From Pigmentiphaga kullae (lineage in GTDB: Bacteria > Pseudomonadota > Gammaproteobacteria > Burkholderiales > Burkholderiaceae_B): a stretch of DNA of 64,000 bases. This document shows, one piece after another, positions 1 to 9,748 of this stretch (the first letter of the stretch is position 1; each line of letters opens with the position of its first letter). The stretch spans positions 1,736,001 through 1,800,000 of the forward strand of contig NZ_SGXC01000002.1 in NCBI RefSeq assembly GCF_004216695.1, written 5' to 3'. The notes under the pieces are model-generated. The model was not told the origin of the DNA. It did not search any database and was given only the letters and a program-made list of their open reading frames with translations. A program made the translations under genes and the position numbers.

Positions 1-34
1 GCTGCCCGTCCCTCCTCGCCGAGCGGTGAAATCC

Positions 35-700
35 ATGCCACACATTCCAGAAAAGAAGCCTGAATCGCTAGGCCAGGCCGCCTATCGGCAATTGCAGGAA
101 GCCATCGAAACCGGCGTCCTCAAGCCGGGCGACCGCGTCAGCGTGAACGCGCTGGCCGACCGGCTCGCCATCAGCCGCACGCCGGTCCGCGAAGCCATCG
201 CCTGGCTCGAGACCGACGGCCTGATCGTGCACCAGCCCTATCTGGGCCGCGTGATCGCCGAACTCGACCACCAGATGGTGAACGAGCTTTATGCGCTGCG
301 CTTCGTGATCGAGCCCGCGGCGGTCGGCATGGCGGCCAAGAACGCCACCGATGCCGAGATCGACGTCCTGCGCGAGATGCTCGAGTTCGAACGCTCGGTC
401 CTGAACGATCCCATCGAGCGCGAGCGCCACAACCGGCGCTTCCACAACGCGCTGTACCGCACCGCGCACAACCGCTATGTGATCAGCACGCTGCGCGCGC
501 TGCAGACGCCCATGATCCTGCTGGGGCCGGCCACCGCCACCAACCCCAAGCGCCTGCAGGACGCGTATGCCGAACATGCCGAGCTGGTCGAATGCATCGC
601 CGCGCACGACGCCGACGGCGCCCGCGCGGCCATGGTCCGGCACCTGACCGGCGGGCAGCGCGCCCACGTCAGCTACCTGCTCAACCGGCAGTCCGACTAG
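35..700 (+). CDS. GntR-family (FadR/FCD) transcriptional regulator
   Basis: Predicted cytoplasmic DNA-binding repressor or activator. Residues about 10-75 form the GntR winged helix, with the typical SRTPVREAI recognition segment. The C-terminal FCD domain keeps metal-binding-type histidines (in RRFHNALY and near VRHL). Family members usually sense organic acids. ATG 35 is chosen because GGTGA lies just upstream; an in-frame GTG at 26 is the alternative. Its stop is only 12 bp from the stop of the convergent Bug gene, so it does not share a promoter with the Bug/FAH operon but may still regulate it. The upstream region is cut by the window edge. Confidence 0.88.
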   Translation: MPHIPEKKPESLGQAAYRQLQEAIETGVLKPGDRVSVNALADRLAISRTPVREAIAWLETDGLIVHQPYLGRVIAELDHQMVNELYALRFVIEPAAVGMAAKNATDAEIDVLREMLEFERSVLNDPIERERHNRRFHNALYRTAHNRYVISTLRALQTPMILLGPATATNPKRLQDAYAEHAELVECIAAHDADGARAAMVRHLTGGQRAHVSYLLNRQSD

Positions 701-712
701 GGCCCCCGGCGT

Positions 713-1681
713 TCAGCCGCCCACGACGATACCCAGCTTGTCGATCAGGCGGGTCCACTGCTCCAGCTCCGCACGGATGAAGGTCCCGAACTCGGCCGGC
801 GTCGTCAGCGAGGGCTCGGCGCCATGTTCCATCATCTGCTTGACGATCTCGGGCTCGCGCAGCGCGGCGTTCACGTCCTTGTTCAGCTTGTCGACCACGG
901 CGGCGGGCGTGCCCACCGGAGCGAGCAGGCCGAACCAGCCCACCGCCGCGTAACCCGGCACCCCCGCCTCGGCCACCGTGGGCAGGTTGGGCAAGGCCTT
1001 CGAGCGTTCGGCGCTCGTCACGGCAAGCGCTTTCAAGCGGCCCGTATCGACGTAGCCCATCACCGTCTGCGCGGGCGCGAACATCAGACTCAGCGTCCCA
1101 CCCAGGAGATCCGTCACGGCCTGGCCCGTGCCCTTGTAGGGCACATGCATCATCTCGATCCCGGCCACTTCCTTGAACAGTTCCACGGACAGATGCGAAG
1201 CCGCGCCGACTCCCGACGAACCAAAGGTCAGCTTGCCCGGCTCGGCCTTGGCCTTGGCGACCAATTCCTTGAGATTGCCGATGCCCAATTTGGGATTGAC
1301 CACCACCACATAGGCCGAGGCCGACACCAGCGAGATGGGCGCGAACTGCCCGACGTTCTTCTTGTCGAGCGACGCGGTCGAACTCATCATCAACGTATAG
1401 CCGTCGGCCGGCGCCCGCGCCACGAAGTTGGCCCCGATATGTCCGCTGGCACCCGGCCGGTTGTCCACGATCACCTGGGTCTTCCAGACCTTGGTCAGGT
1501 GCGCGCCGAGTATGCGCGCCAGGGTATCCGCGCCGCCGCCCGGCGGGAACGGCACCACGATGGTCACCGGCCGCGACGGAAAGGCTTGCGCCTGGGCCTG
1601 CGCCGGCAGCACCAGGGCCAACGGCAGCAAGGCCGCCGCCGCGCAGACCGTGCGGCGCGCCGTATCGATTGCACATTTCAT
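713..1681 (-). CDS. Bug/TctC-family periplasmic solute-binding receptor
   Basis: 322-residue extracytoplasmic binding protein with a Sec signal peptide (about residues 1-29, ending AQAQA) and the Bug landmarks: PFPPGGGADTLAR near the N-terminus, VDNRPGASG, ADGYTLMM and HVPYKGTGQA. Bug proteins bind carboxylates or small amphipathic solutes. No TctA/TctB membrane partners are encoded here, so this is an orphan receptor. A good ribosome site (GGAGGAGA-like) precedes the ATG. It lies 61 bp downstream of the FAH-family gene on the same strand, so the pair is probably one operon, with the receptor binding the substrate or a related acid. Confidence 0.93.
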   Translation of the reverse strand: MKCAIDTARRTVCAAAALLPLALVLPAQAQAQAFPSRPVTIVVPFPPGGGADTLARILGAHLTKVWKTQVIVDNRPGASGHIGANFVARAPADGYTLMMSSTASLDKKNVGQFAPISLVSASAYVVVVNPKLGIGNLKELVAKAKAEPGKLTFGSSGVGAASHLSVELFKEVAGIEMMHVPYKGTGQAVTDLLGGTLSLMFAPAQTVMGYVDTGRLKALAVTSAERSKALPNLPTVAEAGVPGYAAVGWFGLLAPVGTPAAVVDKLNKDVNAALREPEIVKQMMEHGAEPSLTTPAEFGTFIRAELEQWTRLIDKLGIVVGG

Positions 1682-1742
1682 GATTTATCTCCTCCAGTGA
1701 AAACAGTCGCCAGGGGTTGTTATTGATCGTTCCCGGCAAGGT

Positions 1743-2690
1743 TCAACGCGCCGCCACGATGCGCGTGCGCAAGGCCATGGCGGGCTCTTCGAACGCGCAC
1801 TCGACCACGTCCCCCGGCTTCAGGAACAACTCGTCGGCATTGGGCTTGCCCACCGCCACGCCGCCGGGCGCGCCGGTGGAGAACATGTCGCCGGGCTTGA
1901 GCGGCAGCAGCCTGGAGAAATGCTCGATGATGTCCGGCAGCTTCCAGATCTGGTCCGAGGTATTGACGCGCATGCGCTCTTCGCCGTTGACGCGGCAGGT
2001 CACCCAGATGTCGTAGGCGTCGCGCACCTCGTCCATGGTGATGATGTACGGCCCCAGCGGCCCGAAGCCCGGAGCGTTCTTGGCCGTCCAGAAGCGCGAT
2101 CCCGACGCGACCTCGCGCTTCTGGGTATCGCGGCAGGTCAGGTCGTTCAGAATGGTGATGCCGGCCACGTAGTCGAAGGCATCCTCGCGGCGCGCGCGAT
2201 AGGCGGGCTTGCCGATCACGAACACCAGTTCGGGTTCGTAGTCCAGATGCGGCACGTCCACCGGCCGCTCCACCTCGGCATCCTGGCCGACCAGGCAGGC
2301 GTTGAGCTTGATGAAACCGGTCGGCTCCTCGGGCAGTTCCTTGATGAGATCGGTGCGCTTGAGTTCTTCCAGATGGGTGCGGTAGTTCTTGCCCACGCAC
2401 AGGAATTTCTCGGCATCGGGTACGGGCGGCAGCAGCCGGACATCGTCAAGCGCATAGGCCTGGCGCTCGCGCAGCGCGGTGTCGCCCGAGGCCGCCTCCA
2501 GCAGCCGCCGCGCGCGAGCCAGGCCGGCGTCCCCCTCTTCCAGCAACGCCCGCATGGAATGCGGGAAGGCGCCTTCCCCCGGCTCCACGGCGGCCGCGCA
2601 GCGCGCCAGGTCGAGCATGCGGTCCTTGCACAGCACGCCGACGCGGGCGGCGGACGATTCGGCAGGAACGGTAAAGGTGGCGAGTCTCAT
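1743..2690 (-). CDS. fumarylacetoacetate hydrolase (FAH)-family protein
   Basis: 315-residue cytoplasmic enzyme of the FAH fold. This fold covers acylpyruvate hydrolases, 2-hydroxyhepta-2,4-diene-1,7-dioate isomerases and oxaloacetate decarboxylases. The metal-ligand region LDYEPELVFVIG and the GDMFSTGAPGGV loop are intact. The reading frame extends 21 codons further upstream, but MRLATF at 2690 is preferred: it has GAGG at the right distance and removes an implausible N-terminus lying inside the operator-like palindromes. It probably leads an operon with the Bug receptor. The exact substrate cannot be told from sequence. Confidence 0.88.
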   Translation of the reverse strand: MRLATFTVPAESSAARVGVLCKDRMLDLARCAAAVEPGEGAFPHSMRALLEEGDAGLARARRLLEAASGDTALRERQAYALDDVRLLPPVPDAEKFLCVGKNYRTHLEELKRTDLIKELPEEPTGFIKLNACLVGQDAEVERPVDVPHLDYEPELVFVIGKPAYRARREDAFDYVAGITILNDLTCRDTQKREVASGSRFWTAKNAPGFGPLGPYIITMDEVRDAYDIWVTCRVNGEERMRVNTSDQIWKLPDIIEHFSRLLPLKPGDMFSTGAPGGVAVGKPNADELFLKPGDVVECAFEEPAMALRTRIVAAR

Positions 2691-2734
2691 GCGGGGGGCC
2701 TCAATCAGCGTATCGAAGTGGGCGATGCTATTCC

Positions 2735-2772
2735 TGAATTCAATTAAATTCAACTGAATTCAATTGAATTCA
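2735..2772. promoter_or_regulatory. tandem AT-rich palindromes, probable operator of the FAH-Bug operon
   Basis: Two 20-bp units in direct repeat (starting 2735 and 2755). The second contains an uninterrupted 18-bp palindrome, TGAATTCAATTGAATTCA (2755-2772), and the first differs by one base in the core. It stands out in otherwise GC-rich DNA and sits 45 bp upstream of the FAH-family start. A dimeric repressor site is inferred; the adjacent GntR protein is one candidate. Confidence 0.6.
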
Positions 2773-2777
2773 CTCAT

Positions 2778-2812
2778 AAAAAACGCCGGGTTCTCCGAAG
2801 AGAACCCGGCGT
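2778..2812 (-). terminator. intrinsic terminator of rlmJ
   Basis: A perfect 13-bp stem (2783-2795 with 2800-2812, loop CGAA) is followed on the minus strand by six Ts. It lies 20 bp after the rlmJ stop and insulates rlmJ from the FAH-family promoter region. Confidence 0.9.
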
Positions 2813-2832
2813 GGCGGGTGGGCCGGCCGCGT

Positions 2833-3708
2833 CTACCTGGGCGCGGCGGCCTGGCCTTCCCGGCTTTCCAGCGTGAACGTGGCGCCGGCGTCCTGGGCCA
2901 GGACTTCGGTCAGCCAGGGCATGATTTCCTTCAGGGCCGACTCCAGCACCCACGGCGGATTGACGATGAACATGCCGCTGCCGTACAGGCCCAGGCCGTC
3001 GCTGGAAGGCTTGCGCACGGTCAGGCTGACGTGCAGCCACGAGCGCGCGGGCACGCGCGCCAGCCGTCCCGCCAGTTGCTGCGACTCCAGCCGCTGCACC
3101 TGCGGGTACCACACCGCGAAACAGCCGGTGGCGAAACGCTTCAAGCCCTCTTCCAGGCAGTGGAGGACGCGGGCGTAGTCGCGCTTGTCCTCGTACGACG
3201 GATCGATCAGCACGATGCCGCGCCGCGTGGGGGGCGGCAGCAGGGCCTTCACGCCGTCGAAACCATCCGCGGCGTAGATCATGGTGTGGCGTTCGATCTC
3301 CCTGCCCAGGTGGCGGCAGTTGCGCCGCAGGACGTCGATCTCGGTGGGATGCAGCTCGAACAGGCGCAGGCGGTCCCGCTCGCGCAGCGCCTGCGCCGCG
3401 ATGAAGGGCGACCCGGGATAGTGGCGCAGCAGGTCGTCCTCGTTGAAGGCGGCGATCTCGTCCACGTATTCGGCCACGACGCCCGGCAGGTCGTCGCGCG
3501 TCCACAGGCGCGCGATGCCGGTCTCGAACTCGGCGTTCTTGCCCGCCCAGTCCCCTTCCAGCGCGTAGATCCCGGCGCCCGCGTGGGTATCGATGTACCA
3601 GTACGGCGCGTCCTTCTGGGCGAAATAGCGCAGCAGTTGCACGAGGACGAGGTGTTTGAGCACGTCGGCATGGTTGCCGGCGTGGAAGGCATGGCGATAG
3701 CTGAACAT
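2833..3708 (-). CDS. rlmJ: 23S rRNA (adenine2030-N6)-methyltransferase RlmJ
   Basis: 291 residues, close to the ~280 of E. coli RlmJ (DUF519). It methylates A2030 of 23S rRNA using S-adenosylmethionine. The N-terminus MFSYRHAFHAGNHADVLKH is characteristic of the family, IDTHAGAG is the SAM-binding loop, and IDPSYE replaces the usual DPPYE catalytic motif. The frame runs upstream, but the family N-terminus fixes the start at 3708. Monocistronic, with its own terminator. Confidence 0.94.
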   Translation of the reverse strand: MFSYRHAFHAGNHADVLKHLVLVQLLRYFAQKDAPYWYIDTHAGAGIYALEGDWAGKNAEFETGIARLWTRDDLPGVVAEYVDEIAAFNEDDLLRHYPGSPFIAAQALRERDRLRLFELHPTEIDVLRRNCRHLGREIERHTMIYAADGFDGVKALLPPPTRRGIVLIDPSYEDKRDYARVLHCLEEGLKRFATGCFAVWYPQVQRLESQQLAGRLARVPARSWLHVSLTVRKPSSDGLGLYGSGMFIVNPPWVLESALKEIMPWLTEVLAQDAGATFTLESREGQAAAPR

Positions 3709-3869
3709 GGTATTTCCAGAAGAGCGCCCATTGTAGGCGTCCCGGCGCTCAGGACGCCCCGCGGCGTTACATGTGCCACGCATCCCTTGCAATCGTGACG
3801 GCATGCACCGGGATCCGCGTGAAACCGGCCTGGGGCGGCATCGCGCCTTACAAATGCACACAGCCTGCT

Positions 3870-3899
3870 TTGACACCCGATCGACCACCCCCGTATGTT
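3870..3899 (+). promoter_or_regulatory. sigma70-type promoter for the BON-domain gene
   Basis: Perfect -35 TTGACA at 3870-3875, an 18-bp spacer and -10 TATGTT at 3894-3899. This predicts a transcript start near 3906, about 47 nt before the ATG. Confidence 0.6.
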
Positions 3900-3952
3900 G
3901 AAAGCATCGGCCACCTCCACCCGCTGGAACGGCCGCTTTCAAGGAGAGATCG

Positions 3953-4291
3953 ATGAGGACACGCAACCTGATGATCGCCGCCATGATTGCAGCCTTCTCA
4001 GCCGCCGCGCCGATGGCCATGGCCCAGGGCGATGGCCAGGGTACCAAGGAATCGGCGAGCAGCTTCGCCGGCGACACGGTGATCACCACCAAGGTCAAGG
4101 CCGCGCTGCTGAAGGAACAGGCGACGCAGTCGCTCAGCATCAAGGTCAAGACGGTCAAGGGCGTCGTGCAATTGTCCGGCTCGGCGGACGACTCGGCGCA
4201 GATCGATTCGGCCGTGCGGGTGGCGCGCGGCATCGACGGCGTCCAGGACGTCAGGAACGACATCCAGCTCAAGAAGACGGGCGACCGCTGA
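3953..4291 (+). CDS. exported BON-domain protein
   Basis: 112-residue secreted protein with a clear Sec signal (about residues 1-24, ending AMAQG). One BON domain follows (about 40-108), with the GVVQLSG and GVQDVRNDI signatures. BON proteins of the OsmY/DolP type associate with envelope membranes or peptidoglycan and are often stress-induced. AAGGAGAG precedes the ATG at good spacing. It is monocistronic behind a consensus -35 element. Confidence 0.88.
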   Translation: MRTRNLMIAAMIAAFSAAAPMAMAQGDGQGTKESASSFAGDTVITTKVKAALLKEQATQSLSIKVKTVKGVVQLSGSADDSAQIDSAVRVARGIDGVQDVRNDIQLKKTGDR

Positions 4292-4497
4292 TCGGCACAC
4301 GGGCGGCGCCGTCGACCGCCGCCCGGAGTCCTGCCATACCTGGCTTTTCATTTTGATGAACCGCCCCTAATATGCGCCTGGGGGGGCTGGCCGTCGACGG
4401 GGCCAGGACCGGCACGCGCCAGGCCGCAACGGCGGCGCGCGCCGCAACGGGCGCTGCGCATGGCTTCCCACTATCGTCCACGCACCTGGAAGCCACC

Positions 4498-5787
4498 ATG
4501 CTAGAGCGCCTATTCAAACTCCACGAACACGGCACCAATGCTCGCACCGAGCTGCTGGCGGGAATCACCACGTTCCTGACCATGTCCTACATCATCTTCG
4601 TCAACCCGCAGATCCTGTCCACCACCGGCATGGACAAGGGCGCCGTCTTCGCCGCCACCTGCATCGCGGCGGCGATCGGCTCGCTGATGATGGCCTTCGT
4701 CGCCAACTACCCCATCGGCATGGCGCCCGGCATGGGACTGAACGCGTTCTTCGCGTTCACCGTCGTGGCCACCCTGGGCTTCACCTGGCAACAGGCACTG
4801 GGCGCGGTCTTCATCTCGGGCGTGATCTTCATCGTGCTGACCGTTACGGGCGTGCGAAGCTGGCTGATCGCCGGCATCGCGCCATCCCTGCGCAGCGCGA
4901 TCGCTGCCGGTATCGGCCTGTTCCTGGCCATCATCGCGCTCAGCAGCTCGGGCATCGTGGTCGCCAGTCCCGCCACGCTGATCACCATGGGCGACCTGCA
5001 CAAGCCCGCTCCGCTGCTGGCGATACTCGGTTTCTTCATCATCGCCATCCTGGACGCGCTGAAGGTCCGCGGCGCCATCCTGCTGGGCATCCTGATCATC
5101 ACCGTGCTCAGCATGGTGCTGGGCATCAACGAATTCCACGGCGTCTTCTCCACGCCGCCCAGCCTGGCGCCCACCTTCCTGCAACTGGACATCCTGGGCG
5201 CGCTGCACATGGGCTTCGTGCACGTGGTGCTGGTGTTCGTGCTGGTCGAAGTGTTCGACGCCACCGGCACGCTGATGGGCGTGGCGAAGCGCGCCGGCCT
5301 GCTGGCCGAGGGCAAGAACCGCATCGGCCGCGCCCTGCTGGCCGACAGCACCGCCATCACCGCGGGCTCGCTGCTGGGCACCAGCAGCACCACGGCCTAC
5401 GTCGAAAGCGCCTCGGGCGTCCAGGCCGGCGGCCGTACCGGCCTGACTGCCCTGGTGGTGGGCGCGCTGTTCCTGGCCGCGCTGTTCATCTCGCCGCTGG
5501 CCGGCTCGGTGCCCGCCTACGCCACCGCGCCCGCGCTGCTGTACGTGGCCGGCCTGATGATGCGCGAACTGATCGACGTCAAGTGGGACGACATCACCGA
5601 AGCCATCCCCGCCGCGCTGACCGCGCTGGCCATGCCCTTCACGTACTCGATCGCCACCGGCCTCGCGTTCGGCTTCATCAGCTACGTCGTACTCAAGGCA
5701 TGCACCGGCCGCGTCCGTGAAATCCATCCCGCGGCCTGGCTGATCGCCATCCTGTTCCTGGTCCGCTTCGCCTTCTTCGCGGCCTGA
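4498..5787 (+). CDS. NCS2-family purine (guanine/hypoxanthine/adenine) permease
   Basis: 429-residue inner-membrane proton symporter of the AzgA-like branch of NCS2, with about 12-14 hydrophobic segments. Diagnostic stretches are GMAPGMGLNAFFAF and the TSSTTAYVESASGV helix. The frame could begin 42 codons earlier, but the family N-terminus (MLERLFKLHEHGTNARTE) puts the start at 4498. It likely imports purine bases for salvage; which base cannot be decided. It converges on edd with a 15-bp gap. Confidence 0.9.
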   Translation: MLERLFKLHEHGTNARTELLAGITTFLTMSYIIFVNPQILSTTGMDKGAVFAATCIAAAIGSLMMAFVANYPIGMAPGMGLNAFFAFTVVATLGFTWQQALGAVFISGVIFIVLTVTGVRSWLIAGIAPSLRSAIAAGIGLFLAIIALSSSGIVVASPATLITMGDLHKPAPLLAILGFFIIAILDALKVRGAILLGILIITVLSMVLGINEFHGVFSTPPSLAPTFLQLDILGALHMGFVHVVLVFVLVEVFDATGTLMGVAKRAGLLAEGKNRIGRALLADSTAITAGSLLGTSSTTAYVESASGVQAGGRTGLTALVVGALFLAALFISPLAGSVPAYATAPALLYVAGLMMRELIDVKWDDITEAIPAALTALAMPFTYSIATGLAFGFISYVVLKACTGRVREIHPAAWLIAILFLVRFAFFAA

Positions 5788-5802
5788 TCCGCGAACGGGG
5801 GT

Positions 5803-7623
5803 CTAATCCTCGTCGACGAACAAGGTGCAAGCCCCCTCTTCCGCCGCGCTGGCCGCCCGCCGCATGTGACCGAACAGGTCGCGCCCCACGCCGCGGCGAT
5901 GCGGCCGCAGGTCGGGCGCGGCGCCGGCCGGGCGGGCATCCAGGTCCGCCAGCACCTCCAGCACGCCGCGCCCCGCATCCAGCCGCACGCGGTCTCCGGT
6001 TCGCACCCTGCCGATGGCGCCGCCCTTCAAGGCTTCCGGCGTGACGTGGATGGCCGCGGGCACCTTGCCCGACGCCCCCGACATGCGTCCGTCGGTGACC
6101 AGCGCGACGTGGAATCCCCTTCCCTGCAAGACCGACAGCGTGGGGGTGAGCTTGTGCAGTTCCGGCATGCCGTTGGCGGCCGGCCCCTGCCAGCGCACGA
6201 CCGCGACGAAATCGCGCTCCAGTTCGCCCCGCTGGAAGGCGGCCAGCACCTCGTCCTGGTCGTCGAACACGATGGCGGGGGCCTCCACCACCTGGTGCTC
6301 GGGCGCCACCGCCGATATCTTGATGATGGAGCGGCCCAGGTTGCCTTCCAGCACGCGCAGCCCGCCATTGGGCGAGAACGGACGGTCCAGCGGACGCACG
6401 ATGGTCTCGTCGCCCGGCACCTCGGCGCCGTCCCGCCAGGCGAGCCGGCCGTCCTGCAGACAGGGCTCGCGGCAATAGGCGTCCAGCCCCTTGCCCACGA
6501 TGGTGGTGACGTCCTCGTGCAGCAACCCTCCCATCCGCAGTTGGCGAATGACGAATTGCAGCCCGCCCGCGGCCTGGAATCCGTTCACGTCTGCCTTGCC
6601 GTTCGGGTAGACGCGCGCCAGCAGCGGCACCACCTCGGACAAGGCATGGAAATCGTCCCAGTTCAGCGCTATGCCCGCGGCCCGCGCCATGGCCACCAGG
6701 TGCAGGGTGTGGTTGGTCGAACCGCCGGTGGCCATCAGCCCGACAATGCCGTTGACGAAGGCTTTCTCGTCCAGGACATCGCACAGCGGCGTGTACCGCC
6801 CGCCGCCGTGCCACAGCGATACGGCCTGCATGGCCGCCTCGCGGGTCAGCGCCTCGCGCAGCGGAGTATGGGGATTGACGAAGGACGTGCCGGGCAGGTG
6901 CAGGCCCATGAACTCCATCAGCATCTGGTTGGAATTGGCAGTGCCGTAGAAGGTACAGGTGCCCGGCCCATGGTAGGCCAGGCTCTCGGCTTCGAGCAGT
7001 TCGGCGCGGCCGACCTTGCCTTCGGCGTACAGTTGCCGGGTCCTGGCCTTCTCGTCGTTGCCCACGCCGGTGGTCATGGGCCCGGCCGGAATGAAGACGG
7101 CGGGCAGGTGGCCGAAGGACAACGCACCGATGACCAGGCCCGGCACGATCTTGTCGCACACGCCCAGGTACACCCCGGCGTCGAACATCTGGTGCGACAA
7201 GGCCACGGCCGTGGCCATCGCGATGACGTCGCGCGAGAACAGCGACAGTTCCATGCCTGCCTGGCCCTGGGTGACGCCGTCGCACATGGCTGGCACGCCG
7301 CCGGCGAACTGCGCCGTGGCGCCGGCCGCCAGCGCGGCTTCCTTGATCCATGCGGGGAAATCGGCCAGCGGCTGATGGGCCGACAGCATGTCGTTGTAGG
7401 CCGACACGATGGCCAGGTTGGGCTGCTCCTGCACCTTGAGCATGAGCTTGGCGCGATCGGGCATGGCCGCGAAGCCGTGCGCCAGATTGGTACACGACAG
7501 ATGGCTGCGCTCGACCTTCGTGCCGGCCCTTGCCCGGGTTTCCTCCAGCCACCGCGCACGGCGGTCCCCGCCTCGGGCGATGATGCGGTCGGTAACTTCC
7601 TGCAGGACGGGATGCAAAGACAT
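5803..7623 (-). CDS. edd: 6-phosphogluconate dehydratase (Entner-Doudoroff)
   Basis: 606 residues, the normal Edd length. It dehydrates 6-phosphogluconate to 2-keto-3-deoxy-6-phosphogluconate. [12 protein letters not shown] separates Edd from the related dihydroxyacid dehydratase IlvD. Candidate iron-sulfur ligands are visible in [22 protein letters not shown] and [19 protein letters not shown] at 7623 is the family N-terminus; the longer frame is ignored. No eda aldolase gene is adjacent. The MFS gene lies 47 bp upstream on the same strand. Confidence 0.94.
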   Translation of the reverse strand: MSLHPVLQEVTDRIIARGGDRRARWLEETRARAGTKVERSHLSCTNLAHGFAAMPDRAKLMLKVQEQPNLAIVSAYNDMLSAHQPLADFPAWIKEAALAAGATAQFAGGVPAMCDGVTQGQAGMELSLFSRDVIAMATAVALSHQMFDAGVYLGVCDKIVPGLVIGALSFGHLPAVFIPAGPMTTGVGNDEKARTRQLYAEGKVGRAELLEAESLAYHGPGTCTFYGTANSNQMLMEFMGLHLPGTSFVNPHTPLREALTREAAMQAVSLWHGGGRYTPLCDVLDEKAFVNGIVGLMATGGSTNHTLHLVAMARAAGIALNWDDFHALSEVVPLLARVYPNGKADVNGFQAAGGLQFVIRQLRMGGLLHEDVTTIVGKGLDAYCREPCLQDGRLAWRDGAEVPGDETIVRPLDRPFSPNGGLRVLEGNLGRSIIKISAVAPEHQVVEAPAIVFDDQDEVLAAFQRGELERDFVAVVRWQGPAANGMPELHKLTPTLSVLQGRGFHVALVTDGRMSGASGKVPAAIHVTPEALKGGAIGRVRTGDRVRLDAGRGVLEVLADLDARPAGAAPDLRPHRRGVGRDLFGHMRRAASAAEEGACTLFVDED

Positions 7624-7670
7624 GGCGGACGACCTCCGGGATCCTGGCGCGCCCGCAAATATCGGGCCCG

Positions 7671-8900
7671 CTAGCCTTCCAGCGACTTCAAGCGGCGCAA
7701 CTGGGGAAACAATACCATCCACAGCAGGGCCACCGCGATCGTGCCCGCGCCGCCGATCAGCACCGCCGGCACGACGCCGAACAGCGCGGCCGTCACGCCC
7801 GACTCGAACTCGCCCAGTTGATTGGAGGTGCCGACGAACAAGGAGTTCACCGCGCTGACGCGGCCCAGCATTTCCGGCGGCGTCTGCAACTGGACCAGGG
7901 TGAAGCGGATCACCACGCTGACCACGTCGGACGCCCCCAGCACGAACAGCGCCGCCATGGAGACGGCCAGGTGCGTGGACAGGCCGAACACGACCGTGGC
8001 CAGCCCGAAGACCACCAGCGACGAGAACAGCATGCGGCCGACGTTGCGATGGATGGGATGGTGGGCCAGGAAGACCGACATGGCCAGCGCCCCCAGGGCG
8101 GGCGCCGTGCGCAGCAGCCCCAGCCCCCATGGGCCGGTGTGCAGGATGTCGCGCGCATAGATGGGCAGCAGCGCGGTGGCGCCGCCCAGAAGGACCGCGA
8201 ACAGGTCCAGCGACAGCGTTCCCAGGATGACCGGACGACTGCGGATGAAGGCGATGCCCGAGAACACGGACTTGAGCGTGACCGGCTCGCGGATGGACGC
8301 GGTGCGTTCCGCCCGTATCAGCGCCACCAGCCCCCCGCCGACGAAGAAGAATACGCAGGCCACCACGTAGGCGACCATGGAGCCGAACCCGTACAGCAGC
8401 CCGCCCATCGCGGGCCCGAGGATCTGCGCGGTCTGGGTGGCGGAGGTGGACCAGGCCGCCGCCTGGGGAATGAGGCTGCGCGGCACCACGCCCTGCACCA
8501 GCGCCGCCATGGTGGGCGACTCGAAGGCGCGCGCGGCGCCGCCCAGCGCCACCAGCCCCAGGATGGCGTCGCGCGTCAGCCAGCCTTCCCAGGTGCCGAA
8601 GGCCAGCAGGCCCGCCGCGACCGACTCCACCGCCATGCAGACGCTGGCGATGGCCCGCCGGTCGTAGCGATCGGCCACCTGCCCCACGACGAAGGTCAGC
8701 AGTACCATGGGCAGGAACTGCGCCAGCCCGACCAGGCCCAGGTCGAAGGCACTGCCGGTGATCTCGTAGACCTGCCAGCCCACGGCCACCGACAGCATCT
8801 GGAACGACAGGGTCGACATGACCCGGCTGAACCAGAACAGGACGAATGGCGGATGGCGCGCGACCGACGGGATGTCGGCGGGATTATCTTCCGAACTCAT
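7671..8900 (-). CDS. MFS transporter (EntS-like exporter family)
   Basis: 409 residues with about 12 transmembrane helices and the MFS motif A-like loop [10 protein letters not shown] after helix 2. The overall pattern ([23 protein letters not shown]) resembles the EntS/MFS_3 exporter group, which exports siderophores or drugs. The substrate is unknown. The start is ATG 8900 (GTG 8903 is also possible), overlapping the proC stop by 17 bp, so it is translationally linked to proC. Confidence 0.85.
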   Translation of the reverse strand: MSSEDNPADIPSVARHPPFVLFWFSRVMSTLSFQMLSVAVGWQVYEITGSAFDLGLVGLAQFLPMVLLTFVVGQVADRYDRRAIASVCMAVESVAAGLLAFGTWEGWLTRDAILGLVALGGAARAFESPTMAALVQGVVPRSLIPQAAAWSTSATQTAQILGPAMGGLLYGFGSMVAYVVACVFFFVGGGLVALIRAERTASIREPVTLKSVFSGIAFIRSRPVILGTLSLDLFAVLLGGATALLPIYARDILHTGPWGLGLLRTAPALGALAMSVFLAHHPIHRNVGRMLFSSLVVFGLATVVFGLSTHLAVSMAALFVLGASDVVSVVIRFTLVQLQTPPEMLGRVSAVNSLFVGTSNQLGEFESGVTAALFGVVPAVLIGGAGTIAVALLWMVLFPQLRRLKSLEG

Positions 8901-9714
8901 CACCCATCTCTTGCGCGCGATGGGCGGCGGCCTGCATGGCCCGCACGACGGCCTGGCGGAAATTCGCCTGGGCCAGGACGTCCAGGGCCGCGGCCGTGGT
9001 GCCGCCCTTGGAGGTCACGCGCTCGCGCAGCACCGACGGCGGTTCGGAGGACGCGGCCGCCAGGCTGGCGGCGCCGGACAGCGTGGCCAGCGCCAGCGCG
9101 CGCGACTGCTCGTCGTCCAGCCCCACGGCCTTGCCGCCTTCGATCAGGGCCTCGATGAACAGGAACACATAGGCCGGCCCGCTGCCCGACAACGCGGTCA
9201 CGCCGTCCAGGTCGGCCTCGCGCGAGACCCAGACGGTGCTGCCGACGGCTTCGAGCACGGCCTGGGCCAGCGCCCGGTCGGCCTCGCTCACGCCGTCGAG
9301 CGCGGCCAGGCCGGTTGCGCCCTGCCCGATCAGCGCGGGCGTGTTGGGCATGCAGCGCACCACGCGCGGCCACGGCTGCGCGTCGGACCCCAGCCAGCGC
9401 GCCAGGTCGGCGGCCCGGATGCCCGCGGCGATGCTGATCACCAGGCTGTCCTTGAGCCAGGGCCGGCCGGCCGCGGCCACCTCCTTCATGACTTGCGGCT
9501 TGACCGCGTAGACCCAGATGGCGCAGCGGGACAGTACCTCGTCCGGCGCCGCCGCCACCGTGGCCCCGCGCGCCGCCCAGGCCTGCCGGGTGGACTCGTT
9601 CGGATCCACGACGTGGACGTTCTCCATGGGGCAGAACTTGCCGGCCAGGCCGGAGATCAGCGCGGCGGCCATGTTGCCGCCGCCGATGAATGCGATGGAA
9701 AGCGCTTGGGTCAT
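8884..9714 (-). CDS. proC: pyrroline-5-carboxylate reductase
   Basis: 276 residues. It makes the last step of proline synthesis, NAD(P)H-dependent reduction of 1-pyrroline-5-carboxylate. The N-terminal Rossmann motif is IAFIGGGNMAAALISG. The C-terminal dimerization and active-site region has SGSGPAYVFLFIEAL and TSKGGTTAAALDVL. The start MTQALS at 9714 has AAGGA seven bases upstream, and a frame extension of seven codons is discarded. It follows yggS, the usual arrangement. Confidence 0.96.
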   Translation of the reverse strand: MTQALSIAFIGGGNMAAALISGLAGKFCPMENVHVVDPNESTRQAWAARGATVAAAPDEVLSRCAIWVYAVKPQVMKEVAAAGRPWLKDSLVISIAAGIRAADLARWLGSDAQPWPRVVRCMPNTPALIGQGATGLAALDGVSEADRALAQAVLEAVGSTVWVSREADLDGVTALSGSGPAYVFLFIEALIEGGKAVGLDDEQSRALALATLSGAASLAAASSEPPSVLRERVTSKGGTTAAALDVLAQANFRQAVVRAMQAAAHRAQEMGDEFGR

Positions 9715-9748
9715 TGAAATTTCCTTGGATGGCATGGCGGTCGCGCGG

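Noticed and set aside
26-2690. Classical divergent GntR-target arrangement
   Set aside because: The GntR gene converges on the Bug gene rather than facing the FAH-Bug promoter, so gene position alone does not show regulation.
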